Shown: piece by piece, positions 1-8,852 of the stretch
Layout of the letters: the number at the start of each line of letters is the position of its first letter
How positions within the stretch are numbered: position 1 is the stretch's first letter
Assembly: GCA_900316445.1 (NCBI GenBank)
Contig: ONCZ01000020.1
Location: forward strand, 1-64,000
DNA: 64,000 nt
Direction of reading: 5' to 3'
Source: an uncultured Prevotellaceae bacterium
GTDB taxonomy: Bacteria > Bacteroidota > Bacteroidia > Bacteroidales > Bacteroidaceae
Translations under genes and position numbers: made by a program
Notes under the pieces: generated by a model
Databases searched by the model: none
Told to the model about the DNA's origin: nothing
What the model saw: only the letters and a program-made list of their open reading frames with translations

Positions 1-40
1 TACGGCGCTCCTGACTCTCAAACTGTACTTTTCTAATCAT
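1..40 (-). CDS. GGGtGRT protein, N-terminal fragment
   Basis: Only the first 13 codons are in the window; the gene runs off the left edge. The reading MIRKVQFESQERR matches my memory of the start of the Bacteroidetes/Firmicutes GGGtGRT family, which is encoded next to a NifU-like scaffold protein, as here. A good Shine-Dalgarno (AAAGGAGGA on the minus strand, about 44-54) lies in the 14-bp gap after the upstream gene, so the two are probably co-transcribed. The family's function is unknown; pairing with an Fe-S scaffold suggests a metal or cluster role (inference). Confidence 0.6.
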   Translation of the reverse strand, partial: MIRKVQFESQERR

Positions 41-54
41 AGTCGTATCCTCCT

Positions 55-756
55 TTATTCTTTACGTGGGTCAATAGCCTTAACTGCACCCTGATCCTCG
101 GTACGGCGACCGTAAGAACCGGTGAACTTCTTCAGAGCCTCATTGGCATCCATGCCGTTTTTGATGGCTTCCATCATCTTACCGAGGTGAACATACTCAT
201 AACCGCAAACCTCATTGTTAGCATCGAGGTACTGCTTGGTGATGTAACCCTCAGTCAGCTCCAGGTAACGGGTACCTTTGGCAACAGTGCCATAGAGTGT
301 ACCAGTCTGAGAACGAAGACCTTTACCCAGATCCTCCAGACCAGCGCCGATAGCCAGACCACCCTCAGAGAAGGCACTCTGCGTACGACCGTAGACAATC
401 TGCAGGAAGAGCTCGCGCATAGCGGTGTTGATGGCATCGCAGACGAGGTCGGTGTTCAGGGCCTCGAGGATGGTCTTGCCGGGCAGGATCTCAGAAGCCA
501 TAGCGGCAGAGTGAGTCATACCTGTGCAACCGATGGTCTCTACGAGAGCCTCCTGGATGATACCGTCCTTCACGTTCAGGCTCAGCTTGCAGGCACCCTG
601 CTGAGGTGCGCACCAGCCGATACCGTGAGTGTAACCGGAGATCTCCTTGATTTCTTTCACTGCCACCCATTTGCCCTCCTCGGGGATTGGTGCAGGTCCA
701 TGATAAGCGCCTTTGCAAACGCTACACATGTTTTCAACTTCTTTTGAATAAATCAT
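55..756 (-). CDS. NifU/IscU-like iron-sulfur cluster scaffold protein
   Basis: A 233-residue protein resembling the U-type Fe-S scaffold domain fused to a C-terminal extension. Conserved-looking cysteines occur in GWCAPQQGAC, ETIGCTGMTHSAA and DLVCDAI, and two more in an N-terminal MCSVCKG motif; U-type scaffolds hold a transient cluster on three such cysteines. An alternative ATG lies at 729, directly before the MCSVCKG motif. It is transcribed leftward together with the GGGtGRT gene 14 bp downstream. A -7-like box (TATCTTTG, minus strand) at 811-818 is its likely promoter. The partner gene supports the special NifU-like class found in anaerobes rather than the housekeeping IscU. Confidence 0.8.
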   Translation of the reverse strand: MIYSKEVENMCSVCKGAYHGPAPIPEEGKWVAVKEIKEISGYTHGIGWCAPQQGACKLSLNVKDGIIQEALVETIGCTGMTHSAAMASEILPGKTILEALNTDLVCDAINTAMRELFLQIVYGRTQSAFSEGGLAIGAGLEDLGKGLRSQTGTLYGTVAKGTRYLELTEGYITKQYLDANNEVCGYEYVHLGKMMEAIKNGMDANEALKKFTGSYGRRTEDQGAVKAIDPRKE

Positions 757-810
757 TGATAATAAAACATTTAAATGTTAAACAACTTAATAGTTCCTTT
801 TTGTAGCCTA

Positions 811-818
811 CAAAGATA
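811..818 (-). promoter_or_regulatory. Bacteroidetes -7 box for the scaffold operon
   Basis: TATCTTTG on the minus strand fits TAnnTTTG and lies 55 bp upstream of the NifU-like start codon, in the divergent gap 757-948. Confidence 0.5.
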
Positions 819-915
819 CTTAAAATATGGTATACATGTATATAAAGTGGCAAAGTTTTTTCTTCTTTTAACATAATTCTTAGTATTACCATACTTTAGT
901 GTGAGAGAAAAAACG

Positions 916-923
916 TAATTTTG
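916..923 (+). promoter_or_regulatory. Bacteroidetes -7 box for the C_GCAxxG_C_C gene
   Basis: TAATTTTG matches the Bacteroidetes -7 consensus and sits 25 bp before the ATG at 949. It forms a divergent promoter pair with the box at 811-818. Confidence 0.55.
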
Positions 924-948
924 CAGCCGTAATCATATATTGGCAGAT

Positions 949-1425
949 ATGACAGATCAGGAATTAGAAGAGAGAGTGCAGCGTGCCGTTGACAATTTCA
1001 TGGCGGGCTACGGCTGCTGTCAAAGTGTGGTGGCTGCCTTTGCAGACCTCTATGGCCTCGACGACACGCTGGCCAAGAAGTTGGCGGCCGGATTCGGAGG
1101 CGGTGTCGGAAGACTGCGGATGATGTGTGGGGCTGTCTCAGGCATCGTTATGTTAGTCGGTCTCGACTGCGGACAGACGGAAGGCAGCGACAGAGAGGGA
1201 AAGTCGGCATGTTATAAAGTGGTTCAGGAACTGCTGGCAAAGTCGAAAGAAGACAACGGCAGCCTCATCTGTGCAGAGATCTTAGGCCTGAAAGGCCACG
1301 AGAAGGCCATCTGCCACTACGAAGCTTCACCACGAACGGCAGAGTATTACAAGACTCGGCCATGTGCAGCAAAGGTGGAGAGTGCCGCCCGCATCTTTGC
1401 TGACTATTTAAAGATGAAGACCTAA
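949..1425 (+). CDS. C_GCAxxG_C_C family redox-active protein
   Basis: About 158 residues. The family signature is visible: GYGCCQSVV near the N-terminus, a glycine-rich stretch FGGGVGRLRMMCGAVSG containing CGAxxG, and later single cysteines in SACYKV, SLICAEI, AICHYE and RPCAA. The family is thought to be redox active or metal binding in anaerobes; no substrate is known to me. I place the start at ATG 949; an in-frame TTG at 940 is less likely. The 3' end overlaps the convergent PagL-like gene by 18 bp, so no intergenic terminator fits between them. Confidence 0.8.
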   Translation: MTDQELEERVQRAVDNFMAGYGCCQSVVAAFADLYGLDDTLAKKLAAGFGGGVGRLRMMCGAVSGIVMLVGLDCGQTEGSDREGKSACYKVVQELLAKSKEDNGSLICAEILGLKGHEKAICHYEASPRTAEYYKTRPCAAKVESAARIFADYLKMKT

Positions 1426-2580
1426 GCCCAACATAAGGTTGTTGGGATAGTAGAAGTCGTAAAGGCTGTATCCGATATGGACATAGGCCTTTCGCAGGAC
1501 GTGGATTTTCAGCGCCAGGATCTCATAGAAGCCTCTCAGGTCATCGGTCTGGGCATTGACGAAATTATGTCCGATGCCGAAATTGATGGTGAAATAGGGC
1601 ATAGCAAACTCCACGCGTCCTGACAGTCCCAGTGCCACACGACGATACCAAGGTGCCAACCGTACATCATCCTCTGTGGGTTCCAGCATCTTGTCGGCTT
1701 TAGGATAGTCGAACTCCAGATTGGCACTACCGTCATAGGAAACATCGAATGAAGGTCCAATGTTCAGCCATCTGTTGATCTGATAGAGCGGATTAACGTT
1801 GAACCCCACAACCCCATACTTCCCTGGGATAGCGAAAGTGCCTGTCTCTGTGTCCAGGCCCTTCCGTTTCCAGGCGCCATAGAGCGTCAGGTCCCATACC
1901 CATTGCCGTTGGAAAGCAGTATCTACTCCTTCCCTCCTTACTCCTTTTACTCCTTCCCTCCTATTAAAATAATACGCTGCACTGGCCTTGATGCCGGCGA
2001 TGTTCAGGCCTGCGTTGGGAATAGAGGTGTTGCCATTACTGAAATGGGTGATGGAGGCGCCCAAGTTCAGATCCCATTCCTTCGACAGCATATAGCGCAG
2101 ATAGAAGTCCACATTGATATATGCTGTCATCTTCGAACCGATGACACGATTATCAGGATGGCTATCCTCATCGTATTTATTCCAACCATAGGTCAGTCCC
2201 AAATTCCATTCATAATTGAGTGACAGCCTTCTGGCCAGCGTTTTGATGGTAGCACCCTGGAAAAGGAAGAGTGAGACGGGATTGCCTAATTGCGGGTTCA
2301 AGTCGTGATAAGCCAGCCCCACACCCTGATAGGCACCCTTATAGAGTTCTGCCTCCCTGGAGCCTGACGGAGGAGCGAAGGCGTACTTCACCTTCGCCGT
2401 AAAGGCATGGTTCATCGTCCGCACCTCACCGTTGTTTCCTCTAAGAAAGTCATTGGTCTTCAGGATCAGTCCCGGCACCGCCTCCACCTCCACACGATGG
2501 ACAGTTGCACTATCATCCGTCTCGGCAGTTGCGGCGAGGGTATATGCCATCGCTGCCAACACGATTTGCAACACCATCAT
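1408..2580 (-). CDS. acyloxyacyl hydrolase / PagL-like outer-membrane lipid A deacylase
   Basis: About 390 residues with a signal peptide and many amphipathic beta strands ending GLGLHL, as in an outer-membrane barrel. The motif ITHFSNGN puts His179 and Ser181 where PagL has its catalytic His-x-Ser; such enzymes remove 3-O acyl chains from lipid A. The Glu that follows 12 residues later in Pseudomonas PagL is Asn193 here, so catalysis may use another residue. The N-terminal half matches the family best; about 130 further residues extend the barrel. A short charged insert (EGVKGVRREGV) is encoded by a degenerate repeat at 1925-1961. A minus-strand -7 box TAATTTTG lies at 2606-2613. Confidence 0.7.
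   Translation of the reverse strand: MMVLQIVLAAMAYTLAATAETDDSATVHRVEVEAVPGLILKTNDFLRGNNGEVRTMNHAFTAKVKYAFAPPSGSREAELYKGAYQGVGLAYHDLNPQLGNPVSLFLFQGATIKTLARRLSLNYEWNLGLTYGWNKYDEDSHPDNRVIGSKMTAYINVDFYLRYMLSKEWDLNLGASITHFSNGNTSIPNAGLNIAGIKASAAYYFNRREGVKGVRREGVDTAFQRQWVWDLTLYGAWKRKGLDTETGTFAIPGKYGVVGFNVNPLYQINRWLNIGPSFDVSYDGSANLEFDYPKADKMLEPTEDDVRLAPWYRRVALGLSGRVEFAMPYFTINFGIGHNFVNAQTDDLRGFYEILALKIHVLRKAYVHIGYSLYDFYYPNNLMLGLGLHL
1925..1961. repeat. degenerate tandem word repeat inside the PagL-like gene
   Basis: The words ACTCCTTCCCTCC, TTACTCCTT and TTACTCCTTCCCTCC follow one another and are read in frame as a Gly/Val/Arg/Glu-rich insert between predicted barrel strands. No opposite arm was seen nearby. 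Confidence 0.6.
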
Positions 2581-2666
2581 GCACTGTTTTTTGATAATAA
2601 CGACACAAAATTACTAAACTAGCGCAAAAAAACCATGAAAAACGTTGAGGTTTAGAATATTTTAAT

Positions 2667-2674
2667 TAAATTTG
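2667..2674 (+). promoter_or_regulatory. -7 box for the M1 aminopeptidase gene
   Basis: TAAATTTG matches TAnnTTTG and ends about 20 bp before the ATG at 2695. Confidence 0.5.
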
Positions 2675-2694
2675 CAAGCAAAAACCGAACAACG

Positions 2695-5262
2695 ATGAAA
2701 AATATGATACTAATCCTCGTGTTGGCCTTGTGCCTGATCACGCAGACCACGAGTGCCCAGATGCTGTCGAAAGGCGTATCCAAGGAACTTGCCGAACACA
2801 GAAAGGCGAACATCAGCAAAGTGCTTTACGACCTCTCATTCGACATCCCTGCCAATCCCCGAGAAAAAGTGAAGGGCAAAGCCATCATCTCCTTCAACCT
2901 GAAAACGCCACAGGATGTAGTGCTCGACTTCACGGGGGGCTTCGACGGCACCTGCTACGTCTGGAACCAGAAGAAAAAGCGTCGTGCCGCAGAGGTTATC
3001 TTCAAAGATGAACATATCATTATCCCCATGGCTTCGATGCTGGAGGGCGACAATAAGATTGAACTGCACTTCACGGCGAACGACAAGGCCCTGAATCGCA
3101 ATGAAGACTATATGTACACCCTCTTCGTGCCAGACCTTGCCCGCTCCGCCTTTCCCTGCTTCGACCAGCCCGACCTCCGAGCCGTCTTCGTCACCTCGCT
3201 CAAGGTGCCAGAGGGGTGGAAGACGATGACAAGTGACAACGTCTGCCAGCTTCCCACCTATCTTTATTCCTTCGTCGCTGGTAAGTTCCAGGAGAAGACT
3301 TCCATCCGCGAGGGCCGTCCCATGCGTATTCTCTTCCGTGAGACCGATCCCGACAAGGTGGCACAACTCGACCAAGTGTGCGATGAGGCTGCCCAGGCAC
3401 TGAAATGGATGGAGGGTTATACGGGCATCTCCTGCCCCTTCAAGGAATACGGTATGGTGGTGCTGCCTGGCTATCAGTTTGGCGGGATGGAACATCCGGG
3501 AGCCATCCAGATGAACGACCGTCGCATCTTCCTCGAGAAGAACGCCACGCAAGAGGAGAAGGCTGCGCGTCTGGAACTGATTGCCCACGAAACTGCCCAC
3601 CTGTGGTTTGGCGACCTTGTATCACTCAAATGGTTTGAGGATGTATGGGCCAAGGAGGTGCTCGCCAACTTCATGGCGTCGAAGATCACCCGTCGCACGT
3701 TCTCTCGCGTCGACCACGAGCTGAACTTCTTGAAGACCTACCAGAGCCGAGCCATCGCCATCGACCGTACCGACGGCACCCACCCCATCGCCCAGGAACT
3801 GAATAACCTGAACCACGCCAGCCTGCTCTACGACAATATTATCTACGACAAAGCGCCCGTCATGATGCGGATGCTCGAAGAGGTGATGGGTGCCCCTGAG
3901 ATGCAGACAGGCTTGCAGAAATACCTTCGCGACCACCTGTTCCACAATGCCTCGTGGGATGATCTCGTCGCCACCCTCGACTCTGCGGCACCCAAGGCCA
4001 ATGTCCAACAGTTCAGCGAGGTGTGGGTGAAGCAGAAAGGTATGCCCACCATCCATACGGCCTACAAAGACGGCAACATCGTCATCACCCAGAGCGATCC
4101 CTATAAACGGGGCATCGTCTGGCCGCAGAAGTTCCAGGTACGCCTCATCTACGAACTTGGCACCAGCCGAACCGTCAATGTCGATATGAAGGACTCCACC
4201 TTTATCATCAAGGTGGCAGGCAAGCCCAACTACATCGTCCCCAACTTCGACGGTAAGGGCTACGGACACTTTACCCTCGATGATGAGTATGCTGTCATCC
4301 TGCCCAAGCGTCTCATCACCACCCGTAACGACCTGAACCGCTATGCCCTGCTGCTCACCATCCATGACAACTACCTCTTAGGACGCATCCCGCCCTCACA
4401 CTTCGGTGAGCTTTACCGTTGTATGATGAAAGAGCATAACCCCCTCATTATGTCCACAGCCGTTGACCATATGTTCAAGATTGCCTTCGACCTCGCCCCA
4501 GAGCAGCGTAAGACACTCGAACTCTGTATGATGGACCTGCTGGGCGAAAACCGTACGAAGGAGTGCCGACAATACGTCATCCGCAAGTTAGGTTCGAACG
4601 CCACATCACCAGAACTGCTCGATAAGATCTACTCCATCTGGCAGAAGCATAACGACCCGCTCTTCAACGAACAAGACTACATGAACTGGGCCTACCGTCT
4701 GGCCATTGTCCGTGGCGACACCTATCACCCCGTGCTGGCTGCACAGCGTAAGCGTCTGAAGACTGAAGACGAGCGACGGGAGTTCGACTATATCAGTCGT
4801 GTCTGCAGTCCGGACCCAGCACTGCGCACCAAACTGTTCAACGAGATGCTCCACCCTCAGAACCGCGAACAAGAGCCTTGGGCACTGAAAGCGCTACAGC
4901 TACTTAACTCTGATGTCTACGAGCCTGTCAGCAATGCCCTCATCGAGCCAGGACTGAAATCGCTGCAGTATATCCAACAGACCAGCGACATCTTCTTCCC
5001 CACCAGTTGGCTGCAGGCGATGCTGGGTTCCCACAAGAGCAAGGAGGCTCGTCTCATCGTCGAGAAGTTCATCAGTTCCAACCCCAACTATCCTGAGCAT
5101 CTTCGCAACAAGATTTTCGAGGCCGCCTGGACCATCATGAAACAGCAGACCTACGTCACGAGAGCCCAGCCCGTTATCGTATCGAAGAAGACTACCACCC
5201 CCGCTAAAAAAGCACCAGCCAAGAAAGCGCCTGCCAAGAAAGCTCCCGCAAAGAAAAAGTAG
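2695..5262 (+). CDS. M1 family zinc aminopeptidase, exported
   Basis: An 855-residue protein beginning with a cleavable signal peptide (to about TTSAQ). The M1 exopeptidase motif GGMEHPGA starts at residue 263. The zinc site is HETAH (His298, Glu299, His302) with the third ligand Glu321 in WAKE, i.e. the HExxH-x18-E pattern. It should remove N-terminal residues from peptides in the periplasm or outside the cell. The C-terminal region has the helical-repeat look of M1 enzymes. Oddly, the protein ends in a histone-H1-like basic tail with three KAPAKK-type repeats. It stands 40 bp before the acetylesterase gene and may be co-transcribed with it. Confidence 0.9.
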   Translation: MKNMILILVLALCLITQTTSAQMLSKGVSKELAEHRKANISKVLYDLSFDIPANPREKVKGKAIISFNLKTPQDVVLDFTGGFDGTCYVWNQKKKRRAAEVIFKDEHIIIPMASMLEGDNKIELHFTANDKALNRNEDYMYTLFVPDLARSAFPCFDQPDLRAVFVTSLKVPEGWKTMTSDNVCQLPTYLYSFVAGKFQEKTSIREGRPMRILFRETDPDKVAQLDQVCDEAAQALKWMEGYTGISCPFKEYGMVVLPGYQFGGMEHPGAIQMNDRRIFLEKNATQEEKAARLELIAHETAHLWFGDLVSLKWFEDVWAKEVLANFMASKITRRTFSRVDHELNFLKTYQSRAIAIDRTDGTHPIAQELNNLNHASLLYDNIIYDKAPVMMRMLEEVMGAPEMQTGLQKYLRDHLFHNASWDDLVATLDSAAPKANVQQFSEVWVKQKGMPTIHTAYKDGNIVITQSDPYKRGIVWPQKFQVRLIYELGTSRTVNVDMKDSTFIIKVAGKPNYIVPNFDGKGYGHFTLDDEYAVILPKRLITTRNDLNRYALLLTIHDNYLLGRIPPSHFGELYRCMMKEHNPLIMSTAVDHMFKIAFDLAPEQRKTLELCMMDLLGENRTKECRQYVIRKLGSNATSPELLDKIYSIWQKHNDPLFNEQDYMNWAYRLAIVRGDTYHPVLAAQRKRLKTEDERREFDYISRVCSPDPALRTKLFNEMLHPQNREQEPWALKALQLLNSDVYEPVSNALIEPGLKSLQYIQQTSDIFFPTSWLQAMLGSHKSKEARLIVEKFISSNPNYPEHLRNKIFEAAWTIMKQQTYVTRAQPVIVSKKTTTPAKKAPAKKAPAKKAPAKKK

Positions 5263-5302
5263 AACTCAATGAATTTACACCTATTATATATATAGAAGAT
5301 TT

Positions 5303-6781
5303 ATGAAGAAAATGTTATTCCTGACTGGTCTCATGCTGATGACCAGTTTTCTCAAAGCAAATGCAGAAGTCGATCCGAATTTCTATATCTATATCTGCTT
5401 CGGACAATCGAATATGGAAGGCAATGCCCAGTGGGAAGCCCAAGACGAAGGGAATGTCGATGAGCGTTTCCAGATGCTGGCAACATGCAACTTTGACAAT
5501 CCCAAGCGTACTTTGGGCAATTGGTACAAGGCTGAGTGTCCCATCGTCAGCCCTGTGGGTAAACTTGGACCTTCCGACTATTTCGGTCGTACGATGGTAA
5601 AGGAACTCCCCGACAAGAAGATCGGCGTCATTGCCGTTGCGATGGGTGGCAGTCCCATCGAGATGTTCGACAAGGATGTGTACGAACAGAAATACAAAGA
5701 AAATTATAACGAGTGGTGGGCTCAGATAGCCAGGAATTACTACGGCGAGAACCCTTACGGCCGCATCATCGAGATGGCCAAGAAGGCTCAGGAGGTAGGC
5801 GTCATCAAGGGCATCCTGCTGCACCAGGGAGAGACGAACAACGGTCAGGCAGACTGGCCCGACAAAGTGAAAAAGATCTATAAGGACATGCTGAGGGATC
5901 TTGGCCTCAAGGCCTCCGACGTGCATATCTTTGTCGGCGAGACGGAATATGCGGAAATGGGTGGCGGTTGTGCTTTGCATAACACCGTTGTTGCGAAGAT
6001 TCCCCAAGTCATCCCTACGGGCCACGTCGTATCAGCCAAAGACATTCCCGGCAATGGCATCGACCCCTGGCACTTCTCGGCAGAAGGCTATCGAACGCTC
6101 GGAAAACGCTATGCCGAGGCTGTCCTGGACGTCATGAACAATCCCGATGCCTACACCAAATATTGGACTATTGACGAGCGTCTCACAGGCTCACTGTCAG
6201 ACTTGTCCGGCAAGACCTTTGCCATCGTCAATGAAGCAGAGAACAAGGCTTTTTATGGCTATGACATAAAGAATCTGGGTTACGATGATTTCAAGACTGC
6301 ATTCAACGTATCCAATGAGGGTTATCAATTCAAGATATCGAGAATCACTGGTGGACGTTCCCTGAAACTCATCCCCCCCGACGGTGAAGAATACCAGATG
6401 GATGGTGACATCGGCTATCTTAACTCGCAGGCTGTTACGGGCGACTGCAGCTTTATCAACGGTCTGAACAAACAGAGAGGATACGACATCCCCGATGGTG
6501 CTGTTTGGGACATCCAGTATGTGGAGGACAAGGGTTGGACGCTAAGGAACGTCGGAACGGGCAAGTATCTCAAGGATGCTACAGCCGCTAAATACGACGA
6601 ACCCACTTACTTCACCCTCTGCACATTGAAGGAGGACACCCCGACTGCCATCAAGGTCATTCGTAAAACCGACAGCAGCAAAGATGGCGCCATCTACGAC
6701 CTCAACGGCCGCCGGATGAACGAGAAGAACCTCCGCCCAGGCATCTACATCAGAAACAATCAGAAAATAATCGTTCGCTAA
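5303..6781 (+). CDS. SGNH sialate O-acetylesterase-like carbohydrate esterase
   Basis: 492 residues with a signal peptide (to KANAE). SGNH esterase blocks are visible: block I GQSNME with nucleophile Ser36, then GGSPIE, HQGETN (His174-Glu177), and the Asp/His pair in DPWHFSAEG (Asp254, His257). These enzymes remove acetyl groups from glycans. A second domain of about 200 residues follows, and the C-terminus (LNGRRMNEKNLRPGIYI..) resembles the short sorting-like tail on many secreted Prevotella proteins; the GH43 at 29885-31681 has a comparable tail. Its stop overlaps the start of the histidine kinase by one base (TAATG), implying translational coupling. Confidence 0.82.
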   Translation: MKKMLFLTGLMLMTSFLKANAEVDPNFYIYICFGQSNMEGNAQWEAQDEGNVDERFQMLATCNFDNPKRTLGNWYKAECPIVSPVGKLGPSDYFGRTMVKELPDKKIGVIAVAMGGSPIEMFDKDVYEQKYKENYNEWWAQIARNYYGENPYGRIIEMAKKAQEVGVIKGILLHQGETNNGQADWPDKVKKIYKDMLRDLGLKASDVHIFVGETEYAEMGGGCALHNTVVAKIPQVIPTGHVVSAKDIPGNGIDPWHFSAEGYRTLGKRYAEAVLDVMNNPDAYTKYWTIDERLTGSLSDLSGKTFAIVNEAENKAFYGYDIKNLGYDDFKTAFNVSNEGYQFKISRITGGRSLKLIPPDGEEYQMDGDIGYLNSQAVTGDCSFINGLNKQRGYDIPDGAVWDIQYVEDKGWTLRNVGTGKYLKDATAAKYDEPTYFTLCTLKEDTPTAIKVIRKTDSSKDGAIYDLNGRRMNEKNLRPGIYIRNNQKIIVR

Positions 6782-8571
6782 TGTCAATAACTAATCTAGA
6801 ACTGCTGCTGGTTGCTCTCCTTTTGACCTTTAGCACCACGGTTGCTTACGCAGACAAGACTGTTGCAGACTTGGAAGGTAAGGACAGGGAGAGTTATGAG
6901 ATGTTCCGTCACCTGTTCCTGAACGGCACGCCCGAAGAATTCTACGACTTTGCCGACGAATATGCCAAGGAATTGCATAAGAAGGGTTATATGATGCTCT
7001 ATTACAAGCTGTTGTGCAACAAGGGATTCTTTGCGCTTAGGCATAATCAGATCTATCGTGCCATTCAGTATGCCCATGCCTTGGACCAAGAGGTCAGGGA
7101 GGACAAAGCCAGCGATTACTACTATCTGGCCACAGGACTCTATGGCGACATCTACAGCAGCAGCCACGACAAGGCCCGTGGGGAGACCTACTTCAAACAG
7201 GCTCTCGAGGAGGTGGGCGACCGTGACGAGAAGTTCACGATGCGCGTCTATCTGTGCCTGGCAGAGATGTCATGCCTGAAGAATCCGCAGGAAGCGCTGA
7301 CATGGACGGAAAAGTCTATCGAAACAGCCAAGAAGGCGAAGAACTATGACTTTCTCTCTACATCGCTGGCCATGAAGGCCTACATCTACTTCATTACAGG
7401 CGATGCGCAGCAGTTCTTCTCGGCATATAACCAATACACAGACTTGCGCGATCAGGACTTACCGGAGTTCAACCATCGGTATGACAACATCCTGGAGGTG
7501 GCCAGACTGGCTTTCAACATGGAATACGACAAAGCATTGAACAAGGTGCATGACGGCAATCTGGCCGTCGACAGTTCACTGGCAGTCATCAGTATCTATG
7601 CCTTGAAAGGCGATTTCACTCATGGTCTTGAGACTATGAAACGCCGTTATGTCGAGATGGATTCCATCTACAGCATCCTTCAGGATGCCAACTTCGACCA
7701 ACTGGCTTCAGAGGCCAGCCTGATGCGCACCCGTGAGGAGGCGGCCGCCAACAAGAGCCTTGCCAAAAAACTGACGAACTGGCTGATAGGACTGACGGTA
7801 GTCTATCTGTTTGTTTACATCATGGGCCGTCGCCGTCTGATGAGGAAGATCTGGGCCAAGAACAAAGACCTGAGGGCCGCACTCAGACGAGCAGAGGAGT
7901 CGGATCGTATGAAATCGACCTTCATCCAGAGCATGAGCCACGAAATCCGAACGCCCCTGAATGCAGTGTCTGGATTCGCGGAGGTCATCTGTTCGCCAGA
8001 CTATGAGCTCTCCGACGACGAGAAACGGGATATGCAAATGCGCATCTCCAGCAATGTAGAACAGATCACCTCTATCATTAACGAGCTCCTGGAACTTTCA
8101 CAGAGCGAGAGTGAGGATGTCATTCCTGATAGCGAAAAGACCGACGTTTGTGTCAACGAACTCGCCAGTTCGATTGTCAAGGAGTGTAAGGGTAAGCAGA
8201 AGACTGGTGTGGAACTGCGCTTTACGACGAATGTCAGCGACAACTTCAAGATTCGTTCCAACACCTACCGGCTGAAGAATGCTCTAACGCATCTGATGGA
8301 TAATGCCATAAAGTTTACGGAGTTAGGCCATGTGGAGCTGCGCTGTGAACATAATGGCGATCGGATACGCTTCATTGTGACAGACACAGGCTGCGGCATC
8401 AAGGAAGAAGACCGGGATCGCATCTTTGATACCTTCGAGAAAGGAGATGATTTCATGTCTGGTGTCGGCTTAGGCCTTCCCATCTGCCGCCGACTGATAC
8501 ACTCCCTTGGCGGAGAGGTCAGCCTTGATGAGACCTACACCAACGGCGCCCGCTTCATCATCACCGTGTAA
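6781..8571 (+). CDS. sensor histidine kinase with N-terminal TPR-like periplasmic region
   Basis: 596 residues: a signal or anchor sequence, about 300 residues of helical repeats that look TPR-like, one membrane helix near residues 335-350 (LIGLTVVYLFVYIMG), a short coiled coil, then HisKA with the H-box MSHEIRTPLN (His387). The ATPase has the N-box DNAIKF and G-boxes DTGCGI and GVGLGLP. It therefore senses on the outer face and autophosphorylates in the cytoplasm. No receiver domain is present and no response regulator is adjacent, so the partner is elsewhere. It is translationally coupled to the esterase gene, and a GC-rich hairpin follows 20 bp after the stop. Confidence 0.88.
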   Translation: MSITNLELLLVALLLTFSTTVAYADKTVADLEGKDRESYEMFRHLFLNGTPEEFYDFADEYAKELHKKGYMMLYYKLLCNKGFFALRHNQIYRAIQYAHALDQEVREDKASDYYYLATGLYGDIYSSSHDKARGETYFKQALEEVGDRDEKFTMRVYLCLAEMSCLKNPQEALTWTEKSIETAKKAKNYDFLSTSLAMKAYIYFITGDAQQFFSAYNQYTDLRDQDLPEFNHRYDNILEVARLAFNMEYDKALNKVHDGNLAVDSSLAVISIYALKGDFTHGLETMKRRYVEMDSIYSILQDANFDQLASEASLMRTREEAAANKSLAKKLTNWLIGLTVVYLFVYIMGRRRLMRKIWAKNKDLRAALRRAEESDRMKSTFIQSMSHEIRTPLNAVSGFAEVICSPDYELSDDEKRDMQMRISSNVEQITSIINELLELSQSESEDVIPDSEKTDVCVNELASSIVKECKGKQKTGVELRFTTNVSDNFKIRSNTYRLKNALTHLMDNAIKFTELGHVELRCEHNGDRIRFIVTDTGCGIKEEDRDRIFDTFEKGDDFMSGVGLGLPICRRLIHSLGGEVSLDETYTNGARFIITV

Positions 8572-8590
8572 AAGCCATCACCAAAACAAA

Positions 8591-8621
8591 GGCCGCTGCC
8601 TGATTCACTCGGACAGCGGCC
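8591..8621 (+). terminator. GC-rich hairpin after the kinase gene
   Basis: The arms GGCCGCTG and CAGCGGCC pair around a 15-nt loop. There is no clear U-tract, so it is a weak or bidirectional terminator. The same 8-bp arms recur in the terminator at 11761. Confidence 0.55.
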
Positions 8622-8770
8622 ATAACCTATCAGCCTGCAATTAAATCACTAACCCATTAAGACAATCTTTTTACCTATCGGCCGACAGGCTGGCTCCTAT
8701 ATGAAAATGGGGATTTCTGGGTTGCTGGAGCCAATGAGAGAGAATATATAGGAATCGAATTGGCCTTTTT

Positions 8771-8851
8771 GGAAACTCTCTACATATATATAACTAACGA
8801 GCACCCAAAATCTTGCATGATTTTTCGGACTTTAACACAACTTTAACATTT
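8771..8851 (-). repeat. inverted copy of the 11160-11240 promoter-like segment
   Basis: The inner 49 nt (8803-8851) are the reverse complement of 11160-11208 with two mismatches; similarity continues more weakly to about 8771. The repeat begins one base after the stop codon of the sigma-barrel gene. The gap 8572-8852 otherwise holds only the hairpin above; no gene was seen. Confidence 0.75.
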
Positions 8852-8852
8852 C

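Noticed and set aside
187..747. Long plus-strand ORF opposite the NifU-like gene
   Set aside because: It is a shadow frame; the minus-strand protein has clear family motifs and cysteines. The same applies to the long opposite frames over purL, trp, GH43 and SusC genes.
1408..1425. Frameshift at the overlapping ends of the redox protein and the PagL-like gene
   Set aside because: Both proteins end plausibly; an 18-bp convergent overlap is acceptable.
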